Shown in pieces: positions 44,009 to 55,717 of a DNA stretch of 64,000 bases. The stretch lies in contig BDGG01000022.1 of assembly GCA_001949185.1 (NCBI GenBank), positions 124,001-188,000 of the forward strand, read 5' to 3'. Origin of the DNA: Ramazzottius varieornatus (Eukaryota > Tardigrada > Eutardigrada > Parachela > Ramazzottiidae). Every line of letters begins with the position of its first letter. Positions within the stretch are counted from its first letter, which is position 1. The notes beneath the pieces are model-generated. The model did not search any database. It was not told where the DNA came from and was given only the letters and a program-made list of their open reading frames with translations. The position numbers and the translations under genes were made by a program.

Positions 44009-46251
44009 CTTTCCAGCAGTTCCCAGCTAACACCGCTGTCCTGTACGACCGTGCTTGTTGATTCGACCATGGAGGACCCGAAAGAAAACTTTCCGACAAG
44101 GCGACAACTGATCATGACTAAAGAGTGTAGTACGAGAGTGTAGTAACCTGCAAGGCACCTGAATGCTGACATAACATATCACTGTTATGTTGTCATGTAA
44201 GCCGAGTTCGCGCTGTAACACAGCTGGGCATTTACCGCTTCCTGACCATTGTCCATCTCTGTCCAGCCCACCCAGTAGCCCCCGTACTAATTATTTCTGT
44301 CTTGCCACTCGCCACCGCTGTTGTTGTGGCAAGATGACGGAAGAATACGGTCACCGTGGACGTTTTTTCTGAAGAGTTCGGGTCCGGGGTCGCCACAGCC
44401 ATCGCCTCAACGGTTCGTAGTTTAATTTTACAGGGGAAAGCTATTAGTCTGGTGAGGATGACATTGGCGTCGTATACTCTGCCACAGCGTCGGTTGTATT
44501 CCCTATGCCTATCTCTCAAGTTCCTCATCGACGGCCATCGAACCCGTCATTGGAATGCACACTGTATAATATGGCCAGGGCTCTTCCAACCACAACTGAT
44601 TCTTCGAAGAACAGCCGAAATGTCATGTTCTAGGATCATCCCCCGGAGTACCCCAAGAACCTGACCTCCATGTACTTCCTAACAAGCATCAGACCAGCTG
44701 CCTGTCACTCCGCTGGAAAACCTCGAAAACCCAGGTAACCTGGATGTGTATGAACGATAACCGGCTTCCATTACCGTCCGCAGACAAAAAGTTCGGCATA
44801 TTAAGGCTATACATCAGCTTCTGTCATAATCATCAATACGATATAAATCCTGACAGCAAGAAAGACTTTCGGTGGGAACTAGAGAATTTACCAGCTGGGT
44901 CTATGCTGCACACGATAACGACGCAAATTACCAACGACTCTACGCAAAAAGTTATTAGAGAGATTTACACCGCTTCGGAGATGGTCTCATCAATGTATGC
45001 CGATGAGGCGCTGATGGTTCGTCATCCCATGCATCGCTGGAAAAGACTCCCAATAATCTGTGGGGAAAGCCCGGCCCGGCACAGGAGCGGCTTTGAATTT
45101 CAACCTGAAAGTAAACTTTCGGCCGTCATCTTCATTCTGTTGGAATTCTTAGCAGATTGCGTGAGAGGAACTTGCCTTGGCTTCTGTATCCGCCATCGCC
45201 GCGTCCACCCCGAGATCGATGAGGTCCGCCGTATCCTACAGGTCCCTCCAGCGATATGTCCACCTGTACAGTACTGTACTACCGGCCAAATGTAGCTAGG
45301 GAAAGTAGTGACAGTTGGCCAAACTTCGATGGCAGCTGAGAGGACCGGGTCTAAGAGGAGTCGGGAACTTTGGAAAGTGCAAGATCCGGAGCGTCGTTTT
45401 GATGCTAATAGGAAGTGGCAGACAGGAGTGGCCCCTACGCGTGCGACGGACCCGGGTCCCGGGAGCATTATTCTGTACAGATATACAATGCCATTTTTCT
45501 AGGGTTTGTTGGTGTGCAGTCTCTGCACTGAAAGACTGGCTTGCGTCATGGCCCTGTTATCTGGTCAATGCAAAGAGGCAGGTAGATATAAAGGCTGTGC
45601 ATGACGTCATTTGGTTGAACTGGTGCGCCATGCGTCATGCTGCTCTTTCAGACTTTTCTTGCACCCAGGGTTTTGATCTTGATAATTGATATTCCGAATT
45701 TTTGACGGGAGACTGATTTGGGAATATTTTGTTTTAATTTCATGCATCACGTAGACGGCCTTTCATACATTTCTCATCTAAAAGAACGAAATGATGATCA
45801 TTGCTGTTTGTGATCGGGATATCGGTGGGTCATGATCCTGGCGGAGCTTGAGTGAGGCGGAGCAGTGGCTGGCTGTGCAAGTGCAGTCTTGTGTCTTCCT
45901 TCCTTCCTTCCTTCCTTCCTTCCTTCCTTCCTTCCTTCCTTCCTTCCTTCCTTCCAGGTGGGAACTTGTTGTCTTGTGCAGTGCGCGAAGACGAACACCA
46001 TCTAGCTAATGTGGTTGTATTTGCAGTTTATTCCTGTGTGGCTTCCTGTAGAGACGGATGGGTAACTGTGCATCTGGCGTTGTGATATAGTTGCGCCAGC
46101 GAAGGTCGAAGCGTAAGAAGCGTGAGTTGAACCATTCGCGATCCCCAAACTTGCGCAGCTGTACTGGACAAGTCTAGCAAGCAGTGTATGTTCTGTAGTG
46201 GATCACGAAGAGGATAGTCGGCCAGTGTCGGTAGGCTCGAGCAGCGGGATT
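44009..46251. other. Region without recognised gene; one long unsupported frame
   Basis: An open frame of 183 codons on the plus strand (44744-45295) shows no family similarity, signal peptide or repeat structure, and no flanking exon was found. Other frames are shorter. The segment also holds the tetranucleotide repeat at 45895 and the 5' UTR/promoter of the first G-alpha gene. Confidence 0.3.
45895..45956. repeat. (CTTC)n microsatellite
   Basis: About 15 uninterrupted copies of the tetranucleotide. Translated open frames across it (runs of FLPS or KEGR) are artefacts of the repeat. Confidence 0.95.
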
Positions 46252-48572
46252 ATGGGATGTTTTAGCACGTCACGGACGCAGACCGATCCGGAAGATGATC
46301 GTCTACAGAAAGAGCAGAATAAGAAGATTGAACAGCAATTGCAGAAAGACAAGCAAGTCTACCGCGCCACACATCGCCTTCTTCTCCTGGGTAAGTCCTC
46401 CATCCTGGTCTTCTTCAACCTTCTGCTGGCCCGCGGGACAGCTTGGTGACCCAAGGAATGGCTGGCAGTGGCAATGCGAGCCATGCAGGCCGATCAGCTG
46501 TCTTTGGGTGGATCGACTTGATTCTTGATTGACGCTGGGCCGCCTGCCCACCGTTAAAGTGCCTTCTGCCTTCCCCCCTCATTTACCTGTTCGTTTCTGC
46601 TGTTGCAGGTGCTGGTGAATCTGGCAAGAGTACCATCGTCAAGCAGATGAGGATATTACATGTTGCTGGCTTTGATGAAGAGTAAGATTGTATGGAAAAG
46701 CGAGACATAACTGACCCCTGCTATAATTGCCATTCTGTGCCATGCTTCTAACACGCTGCGTCCTGTGATGGAGTAGAGGCGGCTAATGTGGCCTGACCAT
46801 GTCTGTCCTGCAATATGAATGACAAGCTAGTGATTGCTGTGCTTTTTAGGGAAAAGAAGCAGAAAATCGCCGAGATTAAGAAGAACATCAAGGATTCCAT
46901 TGTGGTATGTGTGTCAGACTCTGCTGCCTTGAATGTTTATGTCGGTATTGAGGGAAAATCAGTGTTGGCCTGTGGTAGATTATAACGGGTGCCATGAAGA
47001 CGCTAGAGCCTCCCATAACGTTGGAGAGGCCGCAAAACCAGGAAGCCGTGGATTTTATGCAGAGTATTGCCGATGTGGAACCTTACAATTATCCACCGGT
47101 GGGTAGCATCAGCTTCTTAATCAAGCCCTTATTTTGTGGAGGAGAATGGCATGGAACCTGTGTCAAAGGGGGAGGCAGAAGTGGAAGTGCTGGTCAAGTG
47201 GACTTTATGCTGTCGGCCGTTTGGCCCACTAATTTGCAGCTGTCTTTTTTTCAGGAGTTTTGGGATCGGACAGAAGCCTTATGGGTCGATGGCGGTGTTC
47301 AAAAGTCCTTTGAGCGCAGCAACGAGTATCAACTGATCGATGCTGCCAAATAGTAGGTTGACGTGTTCTGTGAGAAGTCTGGGTCGGCTTGTTAGCAGCA
47401 CTTTCTTCCGTTGCAGTTTTTTGGATAAGGTAGCCGAAGTGCGGCGTCCCGATTACTCGCCCTCGCAACAGGTACGGTCAAGCCTCTGGCCTTCTTCCTT
47501 TGTCCCGCTTCCACTGCCACCTTCTGTCTTTCAACTTGTAGGATATCCTACGAGCTCGAGTTCAGACGTCGGGCATATTTGAAACAAAGTTCAGTGTCGA
47601 CAAGGTTAATTTTCAGTAAGTAGAAACCAGAGGAAAAGTCAGGCTAAAGGTATGAATGATTGAATGGGGGCCATGTGCCTTCGTAGTATGTTTGACGTGG
47701 GTGGTCAGCGGGACGAGCGGCGCAAGTGGATCCAGTGCTTCAACGACGTGACGGCCATCATCTATGTCACCTCCTCCAGCAGCTACGACATGGTCCTCAT
47801 GGAAGACACCTCGCAGAATCGCCTGAAAGAATCTCTCGACTTGTTCAAATCCATCTGGAATAACAGGTCAGTACCTCTTTTTGGCACCTCGGCCAACAGG
47901 CTGGACCACAGGCGCACATGCCCAGCCTATAACACTGCCATGCGCGCCTCTTGCAAAGTCCATTATGCCCAGCTGCCCCTCTCTTCCATTTCCAATCTTG
48001 CCTCAAGTTATCAATGGTTGGCTGTTATAAATGTCTATACTTGGGCAGGTGGTTACGGACGATATCGGTGATATTGTTTCTAAACAAGATGGACCAGTTG
48101 GAAGAGAAGATTACTGCCGGTCGTTCCAAGCTGGAAGTTTACTTTCCCGACTTTGCTCGTTACACAACCCCGCCCGATGGTCAGTACACAATGTGCTACT
48201 GTCCTGCCGCTTTTCGACCTTGACTAATGTTACAGCTGTGACTTTACAGCCAAAACCGATCCTTCGGATAATCCGGAAGTTGTTCGTGCCAAGTATTTTA
48301 TTCGCGATGAGTTTCTGGTGAGCGAGAGCCTTCTTGTCCCTCGTGGGGCTCCTATGCTCCATTGTCAAGACTTGTTGTGGTGCATTTGGTGCTGTAAGTG
48401 TAACGTCTCTATGGTCTTTCTGCAGAGAATTAGTACGTCAAACGGGGACGGCAAGCACTTTTGCTACCCTCACTTTACCTGTGCCGTCGACACGGAGAAT
48501 ATTCGTCGCGTCTTCAACGACTGCCGCGACATCATCCAGCGGATGCATCTGCGGCAGTACGAGCTGCTGTGA
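46252..48572 (+). CDS. GNAS: G protein alpha subunit, Gs class (copy 1)
   Basis: Couples receptors to adenylyl cyclase. Eleven exons: 46252-46390, 46609-46681, 46850-46904, 46979-47098, 47255-47352, 47417-47471, 47542-47615, 47687-47866, 48049-48179, 48250-48317, 48426-48572; 1,140 nt, 379 residues. MGCFS gives the lipidated Gly2/Cys3 start typical of Gs. The guanine-nucleotide motifs are intact: P-loop GAGESGKST; switch [13 protein letters not shown] with the catalytic Arg and Mg-binding Thr; switch [18 protein letters not shown] with the catalytic Gln; NKMD; TCAVDT. The C-terminus [14 protein letters not shown] is the Gs receptor-coupling tail. All canonical residues are present, so this is the likely functional Gs. 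Copy 2 begins 1.4 kb downstream in the same orientation. Confidence 0.96.
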
Positions 48573-49999
48573 AGAAAGAGACAGCACCACTCGTTGCATT
48601 TCTGCCCCCGGTTGAAAGAGAGGACGGACAGGCACTGTGTACAGTAGAAGATTGACGGTCGGTCGGACTGAATCACATTGATTCTCCCAGCCAGACAAGC
48701 AACACACAAGAAAACTCTACTTCACCCCCCTTCGAAGCTAATTTTCTTCTTATACAATAATCTGTCTGTTTTTTTCAAGTCTCATCTCTTCTTCTCCTCC
48801 TTTACGTAGCATGAGGGTAAGGTCAGGTCAGTTCAGTACTTCAGTTAGTCGTTGAAAGGAAAAGAGCTACGCTGCCTTTTCGTTATCTTTTTTCTAGCTC
48901 CCCCCAACTTCCTCCTCTTTTTCAGCTGACATGAGTTAGTCATTAGCCAGGTTGGTCAGCCTGCTCGACGAACCGTCGAGTCTTTAAGCTTTTGTCTTCT
49001 GGTCTTAATCCAGTCATTCGTTGTTGTTGATATGTGACGTTGTGTCAAGCTTTATCGTCCTCTTTTGTTCAACTGTCTGCAAGAAAGGTTTGCCATAAAG
49101 AAACAATCTGCTCTCCTTCCTGACGAGATTGCATGCGCGTCTACCTGCTCCGTCGGCCAGTCTTAGTAATGGCCGCAGGTTTTCATAAAGCTGTCAACAT
49201 TGCCATGTCGGCCAACGAAGCACAAGTCAAATTGTCGCCTCAAGCGGCGCAAGTTGTCATTGGTAAGAAGTGGAAGAGTGCGCCACTGGAGATAACACCT
49301 GCATACGTTTTATTTGTCGTCCTCCCATCTTCCAAATCCGATGAGCACGTTATCAAAACAGCAAGTCGATCTGCAGGCTGATAAGTTATGGCAATGAAGC
49401 ACACCGCACCCCAGCGTACGCCCATATCTCTCCTGTTACGTGCCGACGATACAGTGCCAAGACCAGTGCCGCCAGGTTGCAACTTGTTATTGGCATCTAA
49501 ACTACGTGCTTGCTTGTCACCGAGAAGCGAAAACGGTGTGAATACAGCAGCACCTATCTCGTCTTAGGTTGCGGAGTCCAGATAAGCGACAAAGCTTGTC
49601 GCACCCAAGTAGCGATAAGAGGGACAGTCGCCCACCGGTGCATTACTGGGCACCATCTACAGCTGCCTGCAAAGATAGCAGTACAGTGGATTTGACGTAG
49701 TACCTGACTGTCTTGCCTTGCGGCACACCGTTGTTGAGCTAATTGTAGTTAAAGTTCTGTTGATCTTGCAAGTGAGCAAGTGAGGCTTGCCGCTGTTGGC
49801 CATAATGGCAGATCATCTTGGAGATAGCTGAGAGCAGCCAATATACCTATCCTTTCTGCTGCGGCCAAGCCCGAGCAGGGGTTGTAGCATCGTTAGCGCA
49901 ACATTCTCTTTGGCTTTACGGTGTTACGGTATAAATAAGAGTGGTAGCGGATTACCAGGAATTGTTCGTGGGAACTAACTTAGTGAGGGGGTGTGCAAG
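48573..49999. other. Spacer between the two G-alpha genes
   Basis: It contains the 3' UTR of copy 1 and presumably the promoter of copy 2. A half-match to the inverted-repeat family (GTGCGCCACTGG) occurs near 49278. No coding exon recognised. Confidence 0.4.
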
Positions 50000-51882
50000 A
50001 TGGTGTGCAGTGTTTGTTTGGGTTCGTCCAGTTCCGAGGCGGAAGCTGCTGGTGGAGACGTACGAAGCCGCCAAATTGAGAAGGAGCTGCAACGTGACAA
50101 GCAAATCTACCGTTCCACCCACCGCCTCTTACTCCTAGGTATGATCAACGTCCACTTGTGACCTCGGGCCTTGCGGGCCCTGAATTGGAAGAGGGGGCCG
50201 CCTGCTGGTATATTGGCTATCTGTGCCCGTTTTGACAGGGTCCGGCGAATCGGGCAAGAGCACCATTGTCAAGCAGATGAAGATTCTACACGTCGACGGC
50301 TTCAGTGCAGAGTATCTGTGCTTTTCACGGAACTGCTTCCCTAGCCTGCTATAGAGAAAACATGTGTATGGTCCGTTACAGAGAGAGACGTGAGAAGGCA
50401 AGGGAAATACGGGAGAATGTTCGCGAGTCCATAGCGGTAGGCCTCATGTCTTGACTACTGCACTTCTCACTGTCTAACCAAGAAAAGCCTGCATGATGGA
50501 CTTTGTGCCAACAGACGATAACGGGCGAAATGTCCAATTTGAGACCACCGGTGGAGCTAGAAGATCCTCGCAACGAAAGCCGCCTTCAGTACATTCAAAG
50601 CATTGCCGACGTCGCCAATTTCGTCTACCCTGATGTAGGTCCGATGTCCTGCGCACTTTTCAAAGTGACCCCCAACCCCCATTTCCATTTCGTGTGTTGG
50701 ACTGTAGGAATTTTGGGACTGTACGGAGGCCTTATGGAGAGATCGTGGGGTTAAGGAATCATTTAACCGCGGCAACGAATATCAGCTTATCGACTGTGCC
50801 AAATAGTAAGTGGCGATAAGCGAAAAAAGAAGCGTCATGTCTACAATATTGATATCAGCGATCTGCCTTGTACCTTCCACAGCTTCCTGGACAAGTGCTC
50901 CGAAGTTCGCCAAGCCACCTACGTTCCTTCTGACCAGGTGGCGTCTTCCCAGGCAGTGATACATTGTGATGGTTGAATGCCAAAGCCGGTCTTTCTACGT
51001 AGGATATTCTGAGGTGTCGAGTTCGAACCACCGCCATTCAACAAACCAAATTTGTCATGGACAAAGTCAATTTTCAGTAAGACCAAGCTTCTCTCAGTCT
51101 GCGCCGTGCTAATGAACATTTCTTATCCATATCATATTGATCTGCGCTGCAGCATGTTTGATGTGGGAGGACAGAAAGGGGAACGCGGCAAGTGGATCCA
51201 GTGCTTTAACGATGTGACGGCCATCATCTACGTCACAGCCTGCAGCAGCTACGACATGCAAGTCCGCGAAGGCACCCACGAGAATCGCCTACAAGAATCT
51301 CTTGATCTCTTTAAAAGCCTGTGGAACAACAGGTCACATATATTATTATACCATATCCTGACGTGATGCAACGGGCAGCGCAATTATCATAAGGTCCTTG
51401 CAGGTTTCTGCGTTGCATATCGATGATACTCTTCCTCAATAAAGTGGACCGCCTGCAAGAAAAGATCGTGTCTGGACGTTCTCGATTAGAAGATTACTTT
51501 CCCGACTTTGCCACCTACATGCGAGACGAGGAGGAAGATTCGCTGGCTAACGTCTTTCGTCGGCGCATCGATTCGGCCATCGTCAAGAAGGCTCGACCGG
51601 CTGTCCGAGACCGCCAAGTCGATCGCGCTCGCTACTTTATACGTGACGAGTTCTTGGTATATCCAAATACTACCGTCCCATATCATTCTTCTGCTCTTTA
51701 ATAAAGGCCCTTTGCTCATGTCTTTGCAGCGCATCGCCACCAGCAATGCCGACGACAAGTTCAAGAAGAACTGCTTCCCCCATTTCACCTGTGCCGTCGA
51801 CACGGAGAATATTCGTCGCGTCTTCAACGATTGTCGCGACATCATCCAGCGTATCCATCTAGGCCAATACGAGCTGCTGTGA
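50000..51882 (+). CDS. G protein alpha subunit, divergent Gs-class duplicate (copy 2)
   Basis: Exons 50000-50138, 50239-50311, 50382-50436, 50515-50634, 50708-50805, 50883-50937, 51003-51076, 51153-51332, 51404-51656 and 51730-51882; 1,200 nt, 399 residues. The first eight exon lengths are identical to copy 1, showing tandem duplication. Differences matter: the start is MVCSVCLG, lacking Gly2; switch II reads [12 protein letters not shown] instead of [12 protein letters not shown]; switch I reads [12 protein letters not shown]. The P-loop (GSGESGKST), catalytic Gln, NKVD and TCAVDT remain, and the C-terminus is [13 protein letters not shown]. Two exons of copy 1 correspond to one here, with about 20 extra residues before [10 protein letters not shown]. 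The frame is fully open, so it is probably expressed with altered regulation; that is inference. Confidence 0.92.
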
Positions 51883-52055
51883 AGATGGAGCACTCCCCTG
51901 ACAAGTTTCGGCCCCACTACACCTACCTAGTCCACTACTTTATTTGCGCTCAAGCACAATCATTATCACCCTTAGCGGAGAAAGAAGCACATTAACACTG
52001 CTCAGTCTTGCACTTCTGTCCTAATCAGAGACCAATGTCATCTTCGTAAAATTCA

Positions 52056-52065
52056 AATAAATAAA
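52056..52065 (+). terminator. Polyadenylation signal of G-alpha copy 2
   Basis: Overlapping AATAAATAAA about 175 bp after the stop codon, in the 284-bp spacer before the convergent GOT2 gene. Assigned from position only. Confidence 0.5.
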
Positions 52066-52166
52066 ACGACAAGTCTTTCTTTGATACTGTATAAAAGGTC
52101 TCGCTGTTGCGCCTAACGGGCGAAAGTAGGACCATCAGTAGTATAAGTTTCTTCGTGATGCAACAT

Positions 52167-54542
52167 CTATTTGGTAACTTCGTGCATGGCGTGAGCTGCA
52201 AGAAAAAGGCATAGCCGACGATTAGTCTTTGCTGTGGGCTCTCTGTCAGCTTATACTGTGGCTGCACTCACCAAGGTAGGCGTTATTCTTGCTGGTGACA
52301 CCGGCCATGGAAATTCGTCCGTCCTTTGTCAAGTAGATGGAAAAGTCTTTTGTCAACCTTTCAACCTATCAATGACGACGTTTGCCACAGTAGCACTGCT
52401 ACTGTTTCTACCTAGCAAGGAGAGGGACATACCTGAGCAGCGTTGAGGCCGGTGAAGCAGAACATGCCAATCTGGTCGGTGATGTGCTTCCAGTCGCGCG
52501 TCGAACCTTCTTTCTGCAGATTATGGGCCAGCATCTGCCGCATCTTGATGATACGATCGGCCATAGCCTTGACATCTTGCAACCTGTAGACAACAGAGAG
52601 AGGGGGAGGGGTTGGGGAAAGATGCTAGCTGAGCAGTGACTGACCATTCTTGGTGGAGTTGGGGGGTGTTGAGGATGGCCGAAGCCAGTCGGGCGCCGTG
52701 GACGGGCGGGTTGGAGTACATGGGGCGAATGATAATCTTCAGCTGGCTCTCCACCGCCTTGGCTTCCTCCTTATTGCTGCAGACGACGGTGAAGGCGCCG
52801 ACGCGCTCGCCATACAAGCCCATGTTCTTGGCAAAGGACTGGGCCAGCACAATCTTGTGGCCCTCCTCCACAAACTGCCGCACGGCGTGGGCGTCGCCAT
52901 CCGTGTCGCCGCTGGCAAAGCCTTGGTAGGCCATGTCGAAGAAGACAAAGGAATTCCGATTCTACAGTCCCACACACCCCATACCACTCATGCTTCCACC
53001 ACTGTTGAACGCACATCAAATATGCACACCTCTGACCTTGATGACTTTGGAGATTTCTTTCCAGTGTTCGGGCTTTGGATCGACGCCTGCAAGGACACAA
53101 TGATGGCTCGGCCACTGCTCGACAACAGCGCGCCATTGTGGCCCAACAGAAGGAAAAGCAGAAAAAGCTCTTCGTACCCGTAGGATTGTGGGCGCACGCG
53201 TGGAGGAGAACGATCGACTGCTGGGGAATTTTCTGCAAAGAAGGAAAGACGCTCCCCAACGTCCCAGTCAAATCAAGAAGAAAGCAACTTGCAAACATGT
53301 CTACCGCCTACCGCCAGATCTTGCAAGGCACCCACATGGTCGAAGCCGCACGTCTTGGGATCGTAATATCTATACTGTTTGACAGCTAAACCAGCATGTC
53401 TAGAAGGAAGAACTCATCCTCTATATCCGTTAGTGTCCCAAGGACGATTGCAGCCGATGGCCATTTTTCTGTCCAAGCATGCTCACTTACTTGAAGATGG
53501 GCGTATGATTACCCCACGAAGGTGTCGGTAAATACACTTCCTTGTTTCCCTTGAAGAACTTTTCCTGCCAACGACAAGAATGACAGTATAGCGCCGCTCG
53601 TCGCCCAAGGCAGTGGCGGCAAGCCACAGACCAATGCCTACCAGGAAGTTGGCTCCCAGGCGTAGTGCTCCAGTGCCCGAGATGGCCTGTACTGTCACGT
53701 TCTGTAACAAGCCATAAATAAACACAGATCAACATATCAAAGCCTTTCACTAAGTCTCCGAGGAGGAGGAGGAGGAGGAGGAGGAGGGTAAAAGGACACG
53801 CACCAGTCCGTCACGGATAACGTGACTGTCAGGGCCAAAAGCCAGCTTAGCAGCAGCTTTGTTGAAATCTGCCAGACCAACGATCGGCGCATATTCCTTG
53901 TCCAGGCCTTGCTCCTCGATCATCGCTTCAGCCTAAGCCAAGGAAAAAGAAGTTCGATACCTGCTGCCACAAAAGCTAAGCACGAACCAGCGAAACATGC
54001 ACTTCTTCCGGTTGAGCTCTGGCCTGCACTGGCGCGTGACGTCATGGAGCCAAACAGACTGTACAGTTTCTAAGCAGTGCATGTGACGTCATCGCGCAGG
54101 TTAACATGACCATCATTCACTTTTCTTACCTTTTTGACGCTGGGCAGGATGAAAGGCTTGTTGTTATCGTCGCGATATGCCCCCACACCCAAGTTGATCT
54201 TCTTCTCACTGGTATCCTTCTTGAAGGCTTCCGTCACACCCAAGATGGCATCGGGAGGCCCCAACTCAACCTGTACATAGGATTATCATCACAGCTTGTT
54301 ACCTTGCCAGTCTCCCACATCACAAGTGGAGCTCAGTCTTATCGATGGCATCGGTGAATACTCACGTGCGACCACCAGCTACCAGAGTTTGCAGTGGAGG
54401 ATGCAGAGGAGGCCGAATCCTGGGAAGAAGTCTGGCTGGCTGCAGAAGCAGTCTTGCTGGAAGCACAGCGTACACTGCTCTGATGGAAATATGTCCATAG
54501 CGCGCGCGACGACGTCGCCGCTTTGCTGCTGATCAGGGCCAT
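52167..54542 (-). CDS. GOT2: Mitochondrial aspartate aminotransferase
   Basis: PLP enzyme of the malate-aspartate shuttle, interconverting aspartate/2-oxoglutarate and oxaloacetate/glutamate in the matrix. Twelve exons: 54542-54366, 54270-54130, 53932-53804, 53701-53642, 53564-53491, 53399-53312, 53232-53178, 53086-53037, 52961-52645, 52583-52433, 52365-52272, 52195-52167; 1,365 nt, 454 residues (human 430). The Ser/Thr/Ala-rich N-terminus before SWWSHVELGPPD is the targeting peptide. Catalytic landmarks: [70 protein letters not shown], the PLP-lysine segment [14 protein letters not shown] and [15 protein letters not shown]. All are intact. The last exon encodes only nine residues. Confidence 0.96.
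53761..53787. repeat. (GGA)n microsatellite in a GOT2 intron
   Basis: About nine AGG/GGA triplets in the intron between exons 53932-53804 and 53701-53642. Confidence 0.85.
54026..54098. repeat. TGACGTCA-cored inverted repeat in a GOT2 intron
   Basis: GCACTGGCGCGTGACGTCAT at the left and GCATGTGACGTCATCGCGC at the right. The right 19-mer is identical to one in DARS2 intron 1 (about 28193). Confidence 0.5.
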
Positions 54543-54889
54543 CTTGTGCCGGGTAGACCTGTAGGATGAGGCTGAATAACCGCAGATGGGGCGGAAGGCT
54601 TCAAAAGTGACTTGTGCCTGGGAGGAGTAAAATAGCTGAAAGGGTGGAAGATGCAAAGTGGACAAAAAGGCCGTCAGCTCTGAGCACGACAGTATGGTGG
54701 TCAATTGGGATCAATCAGTAATGACAGTCAAGCACGGATGCTCATTGCTCGACCTCGCTGAGCTGCAAAGTACCAAGGGTTTCCGCGCGGCAGCCTATTC
54801 CTTGACACCAGGCAGTGCGGGATCATTTTCGTTAGTTGCTACATGAAAAGATACCTAGCCCACATTATGCTTCAACGCCAGAACGCCAT
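54543..54889. other. Upstream region of GOT2
   Basis: Presumed promoter and 5' UTR. Short plus-strand frames here have no support. Confidence 0.35.
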
Positions 54890-55060
54890 AGTCAGTTCAT
54901 GGGCAACTTGCATCATGGGAATGCTACCGACTGTTCCACGGAGTGTCGACGGCGTAAGCTGAGAGCGGTGGTACAACGCAGATGAAGCCCATTGCAGCTC
55001 CAACAAGGAACCTGCCAGCGATAAGCAGCTCGAAAGAAGATGCCCATTGAGACAAAACGA
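54890..55060 (-). pseudogene. Fragment of a sugar transporter (SLC2/GLUT-like) with frameshift
   Basis: One minus-strand frame reads ELLIAGRFLVGAAMGFICVV and PPL. Continuing from that point in another frame comes TPSTLRGTVGSIPMMQVA. Together they follow the SLC2 pattern around the GR-x-x-x-G helix and the P-x-Y-L-S-E-I-x-P-x-x-L-R-G loop, but with the Y-L-S-E part damaged and a frame change. No other transporter exon was found nearby. It looks like a decayed exon. Confidence 0.5.
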
Positions 55061-55219
55061 AGATAAAATGGCACTCGCCATTCAGGTTCCAGAACTTTCA
55101 CGTCTTCGAATTAAGGCTATTACTAAGCGGCATCAGCCCACACGAAAATCAACGAACCGTCAACGGTGGACCTCCAGCGGCTTTATTCGCACTGGGAAGT
55201 CAAGCGGCCAGGTTTCTCT

Positions 55220-55717
55220 TCACGTAGGTTCATTAGTTACAAAAAAACCATCACCTTCCAGCGAATGTCCGTTAGTCACCTTAACCACCGTTCTCAACTC
55301 CTCTACATTATTCTCTAAAACCAAAACTGAATCTGTTCTTGAGCGTGAACAAGAAATCGGGAAAAGATTGCTAGCTTCTTGTATTAATATTCCCAAGACA
55401 GCTGCCACCTGTTGCACAGGACACATGTTGCTCCGCACTTCTTCCACAAAAGGAATGAAGAAGCGAAGGTAGTAGTCCTCGATGTCGGTCAAGACCTGCC
55501 GAGCGTCCGTCTGACTATACTCGGTCAAAGCCGTGGAGGTTTGCTCCAGTAGGGCGCTGAGGTGCGACATCACCGGAAACGTACATGATCCTTGATCATG
55601 CGAGAAGGCCCGATGCGCAGTACGTAAACCTAGGTCAATCCATTGAGATCTGCCCAGGCCATGCAACGGTCTTCCCGAATGCTCCAAAGATGTCCGTAAA
55701 AACGCGCAGCCCTTCAC
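55220..55717 (-). CDS. Hypothetical helical protein fragment
   Basis: 165-codon frame. The central part (MSHLSALLEQTSTALTEYSQ, QVLTDIEDYYLRFFIPFVEE) has the look of a real helical exon, and a possible donor follows VQQ. No family recognised, no flanking exons placed, and the opposite strand is also open for 141 codons. It may be another gene remnant. Confidence 0.3.
   Translation of the reverse strand: MKGCAFLRTSLEHSGRPLHGLGRSQWIDLGLRTAHRAFSHDQGSCTFPVMSHLSALLEQTSTALTEYSQTDARQVLTDIEDYYLRFFIPFVEEVRSNMCPVQQVAAVLGILIQEASNLFPISCSRSRTDSVLVLENNVEELRTVVKVTNGHSLEGDGFFVTNEPT

Noticed and set aside
44744-45295. 183-codon plus-strand frame as a gene
   Set aside because: Length alone is not enough; no domain, no signal peptide and no exon partners were found.
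45852-46085. Open frames through the tetranucleotide repeat
   Set aside because: The frame is kept open only by the (CTTC)n tract and has no other support.
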